Shown here: piece by piece, positions 1 through 6,372 of the stretch
How positions within the stretch are numbered: the stretch's first letter is position 1
How the letters are laid out: the number at the start of each line of letters is the position of its first letter
NCBI GenBank assembly: GCA_026418215.1
Contig: JAOABT010000014.1
Location: 1 to 9,191, forward strand
DNA length: 9,191 nucleotides
From: Clostridia bacterium
GTDB taxonomy: Bacteria; Bacillota; Clostridia; DSM-8532
Direction: 5' to 3'
Notes under the pieces: model-generated
Told to the model about the DNA's origin: nothing
The model's input: the letters and a program-made list of their open reading frames with translations, nothing else
Database searches by the model: none
Made by a program: the position numbers and the translations under genes

Positions 1-453
1 GTGTTCATTCTTTCCATCACACCCTCAGAAATGGCTGCCGGACTTTATTCCATCAAGGTTCCCTATAAGATTTGCACCATCTTCTCCATCGCCTTCCGGT
101 ATATACCGGATATCGGGAGAGACTATGAAAATATTAAAGTATCCATGCAGGTGAGAGGGGTTGAACTGGATCCCAAAAAGGCTTCGCTTATGCAAAGGCT
201 CAAGCAGAACGTCCTCATCCTTTTGCCCCTGATCATAACCTCCTTTGAGCGTGTCGGAAACATTTCCAACGCCATGGACCTGAGAGGCTATGGGAAGGGA
301 AAAACTAGGACCTATTACAGTGAACACGAAGAATTGAAGGCGGACAAGCTGTTCAAGGGTATTTATTGCGCCCTTTTGATCTTCTGTGTGTTCTGGATCG
401 CCTGGACGAATCTTGTGCCCCAGCCTATGAAAATGTGGTATCCGTTTGTATGA
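1..453 (+). CDS. ecfT: ECF transporter T component (EcfT/CbiQ family), 5'-truncated
   Basis: This is the membrane-embedded coupling protein of an energy-coupling factor (ECF) importer. It links a substrate-binding S component to two ABC ATPases. The visible 150 residues carry the two short Arg-Gly motifs that EcfT proteins use to contact the ATPases: a VRG at residues 51-53 and LRG at 94-96, the second within AMDLRGYGKG. Hydrophobic segments at about 68-81 and 119-138 fit the last membrane helices. Family members are usually about 260 residues, so roughly the first 110 are missing off the left edge; the GTG at base 1 is only the frame entering the window, not a credible start. The stop overlaps the next gene's ATG (ATGA, 450-453), so the two are probably translationally coupled. 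The transported substrate cannot be told from a T component. The family call is firm; a cobalt-type CbiQ is the main alternative. Confidence 0.88.
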   Translation: MFILSITPSEMAAGLYSIKVPYKICTIFSIAFRYIPDIGRDYENIKVSMQVRGVELDPKKASLMQRLKQNVLILLPLIITSFERVGNISNAMDLRGYGKGKTRTYYSEHEELKADKLFKGIYCALLIFCVFWIAWTNLVPQPMKMWYPFV

Positions 454-1805
454 AAGAAAAATTAAAAGATTATCATGAGGCCCTTTTAAAGGACCTTTCA
501 GAGCTTATTCAAATACCCACGCTTTATGATGAGGCTTCGGTGACCGATACCATGCCTTATGGTGAAAAGGTTCACCGGGGCTATTTGTGGATGAAGGAAA
601 AAGCCTTGAAGGATGGCTTCGAGGTTATGGAATATGACGGTCAAGCGCTTGCTATCCGTATTCCGGGAAGTGCGGCGGAGGAGAGAATCGATGTGGCGTG
701 TCACATCGATGTCGTCGAGCCGGGAACGGGATGGAGGGACGACCCCTTCAGCGGCTTTATTCAAGACGGACGGCTCTATGGCAGGGGAACCCAGGACATG
801 AAGGGAACACTGCTTTTAAACTATTACGCTTTAAAATTTATTAAGGAACAGCACTTGCCTTATAAAAAAGAGCTTCGTGTGGTTATAGGCTGCGACGAGG
901 AGCGGACCATGAATGACATGAAGTATTACGTCCAAAAGGCCGGTGAGCCTGCTTTTGCCTATACACCCGACGGTAAGTTCCCTTTTTCCCTGGGAGAAAA
1001 GGGAGCGCTCATGTGGGCGTTGGAAGGCCCTGTGGAAACCTGTATTTCAGAGCTTGACGGCGGCGTGCAGTGTAATGTGATCAGCCCCTCTGCCAATGCG
1101 CTTATTGATGATATAGGGCAGTTGGAGGCCTACAAGGCTTATTTGGTTAAGGCGGGTTATGACGGGTCGGTCAGAGAAGAAGCCGGAAAGGTCAGGCTCA
1201 GCGTCACAGGGAAGGCAGCCCATGCTTCAAGACCGGCAGACGGCATCAATGCTACTGTGCGCTTGTTGGAGGTCATTGCTCGTGTAAGTGCTGATTCCTT
1301 GGCAGATAAGCTCTATCACTGCTTCAGTGATGCTTATGGCCGCGGAGCTGGACTGGACTGCGATATCGAGCCTATGGGGAAGCTGACGATTAACCTGGGT
1401 GTTCTAAAAATCAAGGATAAGGCCTTAACGGCTGAGGTAGACTGCCGTTATCCCTATGGTATGAGCTCGGAAATTCTGACAGAGAAGCTTGAAAGCACGC
1501 TCAAGCCCTTAATGGTTGATAAAAGATATGATGACAGACCGACACTGGCAGACTGCCATTCGCCGTATTTGAAGGTGCTTCTGGACACCTACCGCGAGCT
1601 GCGGCATGAGCCTTTTGCAGAGCCTGTTATCAGCGCAGGTGTGAGCTACAGCAAGGTGTTCGCCAACTGTGTGGCCTTTGGTCCTTCAGCCGAGGGGGAT
1701 GTGGTCTTGGCCGACCAGGCCAATGAAAACATAGAAATAAGCAAGCTTTTAGAGCTTTTTGAGATCTATGCAACAGCCTTGGTTCGGCTTGCCAACCTTG
1801 AATAA
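450..1805 (+). CDS. M20 family metallopeptidase (PepV/Sapep-like dipeptidase)
   Basis: This 451-residue protein matches the di-zinc/manganese dipeptidases related to PepV and Sapep, which are cytoplasmic and cleave short or unusual peptides. Motifs in order: HIDVV (metal His85, Asp87), GRGTQDMKG (bridging Asp116), CDEE (catalytic Glu150, metal Glu151), YTPD (metal Asp174) and GKAAHAS (His258, in the lid domain at about 190-310). Length fits the family. I chose ATG 450 over an in-frame ATG at 366 because homology starts there and it overlaps the ecfT stop (ATGA); there is no clear Shine-Dalgarno, which fits coupling. Oddities: the C-terminal metal ligand, normally His in HQANE, is Asp422 (ADQANEN), and the usual GGGTYAR substrate loop reads SAGVSYSK (396-402). 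It may therefore have altered metal use, a different substrate or reduced activity. Family membership is firm; specificity is unknown. Confidence 0.87.
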   Translation: MKEKLKDYHEALLKDLSELIQIPTLYDEASVTDTMPYGEKVHRGYLWMKEKALKDGFEVMEYDGQALAIRIPGSAAEERIDVACHIDVVEPGTGWRDDPFSGFIQDGRLYGRGTQDMKGTLLLNYYALKFIKEQHLPYKKELRVVIGCDEERTMNDMKYYVQKAGEPAFAYTPDGKFPFSLGEKGALMWALEGPVETCISELDGGVQCNVISPSANALIDDIGQLEAYKAYLVKAGYDGSVREEAGKVRLSVTGKAAHASRPADGINATVRLLEVIARVSADSLADKLYHCFSDAYGRGAGLDCDIEPMGKLTINLGVLKIKDKALTAEVDCRYPYGMSSEILTEKLESTLKPLMVDKRYDDRPTLADCHSPYLKVLLDTYRELRHEPFAEPVISAGVSYSKVFANCVAFGPSAEGDVVLADQANENIEISKLLELFEIYATALVRLANLE

Positions 1806-1869
1806 AAAATCCGCTGTTCATTTGAGCCTTTAACAAAAGCCTCGCGAAAAACGCTGTAATACCAACACG

Positions 1870-1876
1870 AAAGGAA
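1870..1876 (+). promoter_or_regulatory. Ribosome binding site of first DUF62 gene
   Basis: AAAGGAA lies 11 bases before ATG 1888 and supports that start. The 82-base gap after the M20 gene shows no convincing terminator or promoter, so co-transcription from the ecfT side is plausible. Confidence 0.5.
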
Positions 1877-1887
1877 CATAAACCGTA

Positions 1888-2733
1888 ATGGAAAAGCCTA
1901 TTCTCGTCTTTCAAACAGACTTTACCTATAAAGAAGGCGCGGTTTGCGCCATGTACGGCGTGGTTAAAACCGTCGACCGATCCCTCGAGATTTTTGACGG
2001 AACCCACGAGATTCCTCATTTTGACACGTGGAGCGCTTCTTACAGGCTCTATCAATCCATGAAATTTTGGCCCAAAGGCACGATCTTTGTGTCGGTGGTC
2101 GACCCCGGAGTCGGAACGGCTAGAAAGGCTTGCGTGGCAAGAACCTCTGATGGTTATTACGTGGTAACACCCGATAATGGTGCATTAACACACATAAAAG
2201 CTTATGTGGGCATCGATGAAATCCGGGAAATTGATGAAACTGTCAATCGCCTGCCCTCCACCAAAGGAACGAGTGTATTCCATGGCCGCGATCTCTTCGG
2301 CTACTGCGCTGCAAGGCTGGCAAGCGGCATCATTACCTATGAGCAGGTAGGGCCTTTGTATTCGTTGGATCAAATCGTTACCCATCCTATTCTGGAGCCT
2401 GCCATTACACCGGGAAAGGCAGAGGGCATCTTTGAAATCTGTGATCCAAACTTCGGCAACATGTGGTCCAATATTCCTGTGGAGACCTTTATGCAGAATG
2501 GCTTTTCCTATGGCGATCTTCTGAAGGTTACAATTTCTCGTCAGGGAAAGCTTGTTTACGAAGGAAAGGCGCCTTTTGCCAAATCCTTTGGTTTTGTTCA
2601 AAGGGGTGAGATCGTGGCTTACACCAATGAGCTCATGAAGGTGGGCATTGCCATCAGCATGGGGAACTTCAGAGAAACGTACCATGTGGATTTTGGCCCT
2701 GAATGGCAGGTAAGGCTTGAAAAGGCGGAATAG
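1888..2733 (+). CDS. SAM hydroxide adenosyltransferase (DUF62 family), copy 1
   Basis: The family hydrolyses S-adenosylmethionine to adenosine and L-methionine and is structurally related to the fluorinase and chlorinase. The 281 residues are full length. The N-terminal domain starts with FQTDF (Asp11, equivalent to the ribose-binding Asp16 of fluorinase). VDPGVGTAR gives Asp72 and Arg79, and FHGRD gives His132. These form the Asp-Arg-His set of the hydroxide enzymes, with spacing close to the characterised archaeal protein. TPDNG (94-98) and FGNMWSN (189-195) are also conserved; the latter belongs to the C-terminal domain. Halogenases lack this Asp/Arg/His set, so halogenation is unlikely. 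The normal DFGxxDG motif reads DFTYKEG here, with Glu16 for Asp. A paralog follows 171 bases downstream; about 54 of the first 98 residues are identical by eye. The role in the cell is inferred, not shown. Confidence 0.9.
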   Translation: MEKPILVFQTDFTYKEGAVCAMYGVVKTVDRSLEIFDGTHEIPHFDTWSASYRLYQSMKFWPKGTIFVSVVDPGVGTARKACVARTSDGYYVVTPDNGALTHIKAYVGIDEIREIDETVNRLPSTKGTSVFHGRDLFGYCAARLASGIITYEQVGPLYSLDQIVTHPILEPAITPGKAEGIFEICDPNFGNMWSNIPVETFMQNGFSYGDLLKVTISRQGKLVYEGKAPFAKSFGFVQRGEIVAYTNELMKVGIAISMGNFRETYHVDFGPEWQVRLEKAE

Positions 2734-2737
2734 CCCT

Positions 2738-2757
2738 AACCCTTGCAGCATAGGGTT
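2738..2757 (+). other. Small hairpin after first DUF62 gene
   Basis: AACCCT (2738-2743) pairs perfectly with AGGGTT (2752-2757) around an 8-base loop, starting 5 bases after the stop codon. No T-run follows, so it is not a standard intrinsic terminator; it may be a weak terminator or an mRNA 3'-end stabiliser. Confidence 0.35.
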
Positions 2758-2768
2758 CATCAAGACTT

Positions 2769-2855
2769 TCATGCCTGCTTAGTTTTGCCTCCTTCCGAGC
2801 GCTTGGGATTCAAATGGGCGTTCCTTGGAGGAAAGCAATAGACTTGAAGGCATGA
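2769..2855 (+). repeat. Imperfect inverted repeat / structured leader between DUF62 genes
   Basis: TCATGCCT (2769-2776) and AGGCATGA (2848-2855) are perfect 8-base inverted repeats. Inside them CCTCC (2788-2792) pairs with GGAGG (2827-2831), flanked by TTG/CAA with a bulge, and CGC (2800-2802) can pair with GCG (2818-2820). The whole 87 bases can therefore fold as one long interrupted stalk. It lies 49 bases before the second DUF62 start. I could not match it to a SAM, purine, T-box or cobalamin riboswitch. It could be a leader RNA, a small non-autonomous repeat, or chance. Confidence 0.4.
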
Positions 2856-2872
2856 GCTTAAAAATCAAGAAG

Positions 2873-2899
2873 TATAGTACAACGACACTTTTTGGAGGT
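2873..2899 (+). promoter_or_regulatory. Possible -10 box and ribosome binding site of second DUF62 gene
   Basis: GGAGGT at 2894-2899 is a strong Shine-Dalgarno 5 bases from ATG 2905 and fixes that start. TATAGT at 2873-2878 resembles a -10 box, but I see no good -35 at 16-18 bases upstream, so a separate promoter is only a possibility. Confidence 0.35.
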
Positions 2900-2904
2900 C
2901 AATT

Positions 2905-3762
2905 ATGAGCAGCTTACTGATTTTTCAATCTGATTTTGGTATTGCAGACGGCGCTGTCAGTGCCATGTACGGCGTTGCCTATTCTGTGAGCCCGCAGCTC
3001 ACCATCTGCGACTTAACCCATGAAATCCCGCAGTACAATATTTGGGAAGCCTCCTACCGCTTGATTCAGACCGTTCAATACTGGCCAAAAGGCTCGGTTT
3101 TTGTTTCAGTAGTTGATCCTGGCGTTGGTTCTACCAGGCGCAGCATCGCCGTTAAAACCAGCGAGGGCCAATACATATTGACGCCCGATAACGGCACGTT
3201 AACCCATATCAAGCGTATGGCCAAAATCACAGAGGCACGGGAAATCGATGAAAAGATCAATCGCCTGCCGAATTCAGGTGAATCCTACACCTTCCATGGC
3301 CGGGATATCTATGCTTATACCGGAGCCAGGCTCGCAGCCGGCATTATCAGGTTTGAAGACATCGGACCCGAAGTCGCCGTTGAGGAGGTTGTTGAGCTTA
3401 ATATCACCGAGGCGGCGAAAGAGGGAGATATCATAACGGGTACCATTGACATCCTGGATGTCCGCTTTGGAAGCCTCTGGACCAATATCAGCCGGGAGCT
3501 GTTCAAGCAGCTGGGCGTAAACTACGGCGGAAGAGTGGAGATTGCCATCATGAACGACACCCGTGAGGTCTACCGGAACATCATGAAGTATGCCAAATCC
3601 TTTGCCGATGTCAATGTGGGCGAACCGCTTGTGTACGTCAACTCTTTGGACTACATCGCCGTTGCAATCAACCAGGGATCGTTCTCGAAGGCCTATAATA
3701 TCCAGACCGGCACCAATTGGAGGATTTCCATTAGAAAGGCGCCTAAGATCATCTATGAATAA
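2905..3762 (+). CDS. SAM hydroxide adenosyltransferase (DUF62 family), copy 2
   Basis: This 285-residue paralog of the preceding gene has the same predicted reaction, SAM plus water to adenosine and methionine. FQSDFGIADG keeps the canonical start motif, with Asp10 and Asp15. VDPGVGSTR supplies Asp71 and Arg78, and FHGRD supplies His131. TPDNG follows at 93-97. In the C-terminal domain the FGNxWTN motif reads FGSLWTN (188-194), so the Asn that contacts ligand in the fluorinase structure is Ser190. Copy 1 keeps that Asn but has lost the early Asp, so each copy deviates at a different spot. Both keep the triad, which argues against decay. The arrangement points to an old tandem duplication with divergence. 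It is the last gene of the left-hand + strand block and converges on the glycosidase operon. Confidence 0.9.
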   Translation: MSSLLIFQSDFGIADGAVSAMYGVAYSVSPQLTICDLTHEIPQYNIWEASYRLIQTVQYWPKGSVFVSVVDPGVGSTRRSIAVKTSEGQYILTPDNGTLTHIKRMAKITEAREIDEKINRLPNSGESYTFHGRDIYAYTGARLAAGIIRFEDIGPEVAVEEVVELNITEAAKEGDIITGTIDILDVRFGSLWTNISRELFKQLGVNYGGRVEIAIMNDTREVYRNIMKYAKSFADVNVGEPLVYVNSLDYIAVAINQGSFSKAYNIQTGTNWRISIRKAPKIIYE

Positions 3763-3810
3763 GCCTTCGTAAAAACGAGCAATAGTAATTATCTACAGGC
3801 TTCAGTGTTA

Positions 3811-3832
3811 GCCTCTTAAAGCGAGGTCTTTT
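3811..3832 (+). terminator. Weak candidate terminator after the DUF62 genes
   Basis: CCTC (3812-3815) pairs with GAGG (3823-3826), extendable by one G-T pair, around a 7-base loop and followed by TCTTTT. The stem is short, so this is only a candidate, but its place between convergent gene blocks is right. Confidence 0.25.
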
Positions 3833-3864
3833 GAAATTAGGTCTTAATTAACGGTACTGCAAAA

Positions 3865-4107
3865 TTAATCATTCAGAATATTTGTACTGAAAAACGATGC
3901 CAGAAGAATGGATACCATAGTATACGCAAGCATTTGGGTCTCGTTTACGCCGGCAACGGTATCCGCTCCTCTGTATGCGGTTTTCCAAAGAAATATATTG
4001 GCCATGAGCACGATAAAGTTCGTTCCAGGGGATGTCAGGACTTCGAAGCGGTAGGTCAGAAAAACCAGCAGCTTCATTTTAGCTATGTAATAGTAAGCGC
4101 TCATCAT
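3865..4107 (-). pseudogene. Truncated ABC-2 type permease (DUF990-like), 3' part lost
   Basis: The 80 codons match the start of ABC-2 family permeases of the DUF990 type (about 260 residues): a short N-tail, then FLTYRFEVL, a hydrophobic segment with IFLWKTAYRG, then ETQMLAYTMVSILLASFFSTN. The family's next segment, typically a charged IREG...I..I.P stretch, is absent in all frames of the 100 bases beyond the stop at 3865, so this looks like a deletion, not a simple frameshift. The start is intact: an AGGAG lies 9 bases before ATG 4107, and the GH65 stop is only 15 bases upstream, so it would be translated as the operon's last cistron. No ATPase partner is visible. A complete small membrane protein is possible but less likely. 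Confidence 0.7.
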
Positions 4108-4122
4108 TAGAAACTGCTCCTC

Positions 4123-6327
4123 TTATTCAAGGATCTTCATATCCCAATTATCCTTATTGATACTGAAGCTTACCTTTTTTCCCTGAATAAGCAATGTGAA
4201 CTTCAGATGGTCCCATGTTTCAGGTAGTCTTGGATTTACGTCTATAACCCCATTGCTAAAGGATACGCCGGCAAACCCCAGGATCACGGCCTGCCACGTT
4301 GCACCAAGGGAGGCAACGTGCAAGCCTTCGCTTCCCGTATTGCCCATAATGTTGTCCAGATCAAGGTAAAGGCTCTTTGTTAAATAGTCCCAGGCCTTAT
4401 CCATCTTATTGATCTGTGCTCCCAAAAGAGCGTGGGTTCCGAAGCTAAGCGTCGAATCATGAAGGGTAAGAGGCTCATAGAATTCCCATGCGGCATTCTT
4501 CTGTTCATCGGTAAAATGGCTCGGGAAAAGGGTCATAAGCAAAATGACATCTGCCTGCTTCAGAACGCGATAGCGCTGCAGCCTGTCAAAGCAAATCTGA
4601 TGATACAATGGTGTGTTATCCTTCTTGTAATCCGAGATTTTCAGCGGTTCCAGAAGCATGAAGGTATCGTCCTCTATGAACAGCTTTTTGGAATCGTCGT
4701 AGTTAATCTCAGTTTTCTTTATGATATCCAGCCATTTCTCTATTTCATCCGAATCGAAGCCTATTTTGCGATAAAGCTCATCCAAACATGCAGGACAGGC
4801 CTTCTTCATGTGTTCTGTCGTGAGAAGAGCAAGCTGGAAGTTGTAGATAGAAAGATAAATTGTATATGTATTGTTGTGGGTTACGCCGCAGTATTCGTCC
4901 GGACCCTTTGTAAAAAGCAGATTGTAGCGGTCTTTGTCGGGGTCATAGGTAAATCTGCTCGCCCAGAAACGTGCTGTCTCTATATAAACTTCAGCAGCGT
5001 AATCATAAAGGAAGGACAAATCGCCCGAAACCCTGATATAGTGGTCAAAGGCATATGCCACATCACATGTGATATGCATTTCGCAGGCACCGGTATCCCA
5101 GCTTTCACATTGCTCGCTGCCGTCAAAAGAGGTCATCCAAGGGAAACGGGCTCCCGAAGTATTCATCCTTCGGGAGTGCTCCCTGGCTGAAGGAAGAGAG
5201 TTATATCGATATTTAAGGAGATTTTTTGCAGCAGTAGGATTGGTGTGGATAAAGAACGGGAGCATGAAAATTTCCGTATCCCAGAAATAGCAGCCTTTAT
5301 AACGCGGATGCGTGAGGCCTCTGGCGCCTATGCTGACGTGATCATCATCCTGCGAGTTGTTGCAAATAAGCTGAAAGATATTGTACCTTACTCCGCACTG
5401 TGCCTTGGGGTCACCGGAAATTTCAATATCAGCTGTTTCCCAGCGATTCTTCCATTCGCTTCTGTTTTCCTCAAGAAGCCTTTCATAGCCCTTTTCACAG
5501 CATGCGTTAAGCTTTTCTATCGTATAATTCTTGATTAGCGGCTTATCGATATCTCTGCTTGTAAAAACGCTTATAAGCTTATCGATGCAATAAGTTTCGC
5601 CTTTATGGACATTGAAGGTGTCTATTCTCGAAATTCTACCATCGCTATCCGAATAATAGGTACTGGTATGGCTGATATTGCTTGAACACTGAATTGCGAA
5701 AGCTTCCGCCAGGCCTATCTTTGTTGACTTTGTTTCCAATACCGCAAGACAGCCCTTTTCCAAGGGTGTCTTAAAAAGGATATCCATATAATTCACACAC
5801 TGGTTGTTTTTCTTCACCTGGTCATCATTTACAGGCAGGTTGCAGCTTATGGTATCAATCGATGCAATACATGAGACCAAGCCTGAAAAGTTAGTTGGTG
5901 TGATTTCAAGCCTTACACCGACTACGTGGACATCATGGAGACTGAAGAACCGTGATATCCTTACATGTAAGGTTTGATCGCCTCCTTGCATGAGATACTC
6001 TCTTGAAAAAACACCGTCATGCAAATCAAGGCTTTGAGAGAAATCTGATATAGTAAAGGACCCGTTTTCCTTGTCGCCGTTGCCGAATAACACTCTTAAA
6101 CCCAAAAAGTCTGGGGTGTTTACCATATCTGTGATGCCGTCCTTTAAAAAGTCGAACATCCCGGCCATGTAAATGCCCTTTTGGTGAGGCCTTATGCTTG
6201 TATCCTCGCAAGCGAAGCCCCTGGCACCCATGTATCCGTTTCCGTGATAGAAGATGCTCTCAAGGTAATCACTTTGTTTCGGATCTATTGCTGTTATACT
6301 GAAATCATTCAATTTCAACTGTCCCAT
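4123..6327 (-). CDS. GH65 family disaccharide phosphorylase
   Basis: GH65 enzymes mostly use phosphate to split alpha-glucosides such as maltose, kojibiose, nigerose or trehalose, giving beta-glucose 1-phosphate with inversion. The 734 residues show the family layout: an N-terminal beta-sandwich (about 1-260), a helical linker, an (alpha/alpha)6 barrel (about 310-675) and a small C-terminal beta domain. Key motifs are FWDTE (348-352), KGPDEYCG with the catalytic acid Glu478, KQADV (590-594) and GLHVASLG, whose His670 and Ser673 correspond to the phosphate site; their presence favours phosphorolysis over hydrolysis. There is no signal peptide, so it acts in the cytoplasm. The start at 6327 has a strong AAGGAGG. 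The substrate-loop region FPWMTSFDGSEQCESWDTG (395-413) does not match the versions I remember for characterised enzymes, so the disaccharide is not assigned. It lies 45 bases downstream of the GH125-like gene, in one operon. Confidence 0.88.
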   Translation of the reverse strand: MGQLKLNDFSITAIDPKQSDYLESIFYHGNGYMGARGFACEDTSIRPHQKGIYMAGMFDFLKDGITDMVNTPDFLGLRVLFGNGDKENGSFTISDFSQSLDLHDGVFSREYLMQGGDQTLHVRISRFFSLHDVHVVGVRLEITPTNFSGLVSCIASIDTISCNLPVNDDQVKKNNQCVNYMDILFKTPLEKGCLAVLETKSTKIGLAEAFAIQCSSNISHTSTYYSDSDGRISRIDTFNVHKGETYCIDKLISVFTSRDIDKPLIKNYTIEKLNACCEKGYERLLEENRSEWKNRWETADIEISGDPKAQCGVRYNIFQLICNNSQDDDHVSIGARGLTHPRYKGCYFWDTEIFMLPFFIHTNPTAAKNLLKYRYNSLPSAREHSRRMNTSGARFPWMTSFDGSEQCESWDTGACEMHITCDVAYAFDHYIRVSGDLSFLYDYAAEVYIETARFWASRFTYDPDKDRYNLLFTKGPDEYCGVTHNNTYTIYLSIYNFQLALLTTEHMKKACPACLDELYRKIGFDSDEIEKWLDIIKKTEINYDDSKKLFIEDDTFMLLEPLKISDYKKDNTPLYHQICFDRLQRYRVLKQADVILLMTLFPSHFTDEQKNAAWEFYEPLTLHDSTLSFGTHALLGAQINKMDKAWDYLTKSLYLDLDNIMGNTGSEGLHVASLGATWQAVILGFAGVSFSNGVIDVNPRLPETWDHLKFTLLIQGKKVSFSINKDNWDMKILE

Positions 6328-6332
6328 AATAA

Positions 6333-6339
6333 ACCTCCT
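6333..6339 (-). promoter_or_regulatory. Strong ribosome binding site of GH65 gene
   Basis: Read on the - strand, the bases before ATG 6327 contain AAGGAGG followed by a short AT-rich spacer. This is a near-perfect anti-16S match and fixes the start codon. Confidence 0.75.
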
Positions 6340-6372
6340 TGAATTGAAAATTTGTTTCTTAAAGCGTGTTTT

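Noticed and set aside
366..449. Longer M20 start at ATG 366
   Set aside because: The extra 28 residues are out-of-frame ecfT coding sequence and not M20-like; ATG 450 overlaps the ecfT stop and begins where homology begins.
2185..2772. Open frame of 195 codons on the - strand over DUF62 copy 1
   Set aside because: It is antisense to conserved DUF62 coding sequence and has no family resemblance.
2734..2904. Known SAM-type riboswitch before DUF62 copy 2
   Set aside because: The conserved core sequences and stem order of SAM-I and other classes I know are not present.
1888..3762. Fluorinase or chlorinase (halogenating) activity for the DUF62 pair
   Set aside because: Both copies keep the DPGVG Asp, the following Arg and the FHGRD His that mark the hydroxide enzymes; the halogenases lack them.
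4432..5190. Open frame of 252 codons on the + strand inside the GH65 gene
   Set aside because: It is antisense to a well-conserved catalytic region of GH65, and its translation resembles no known family.
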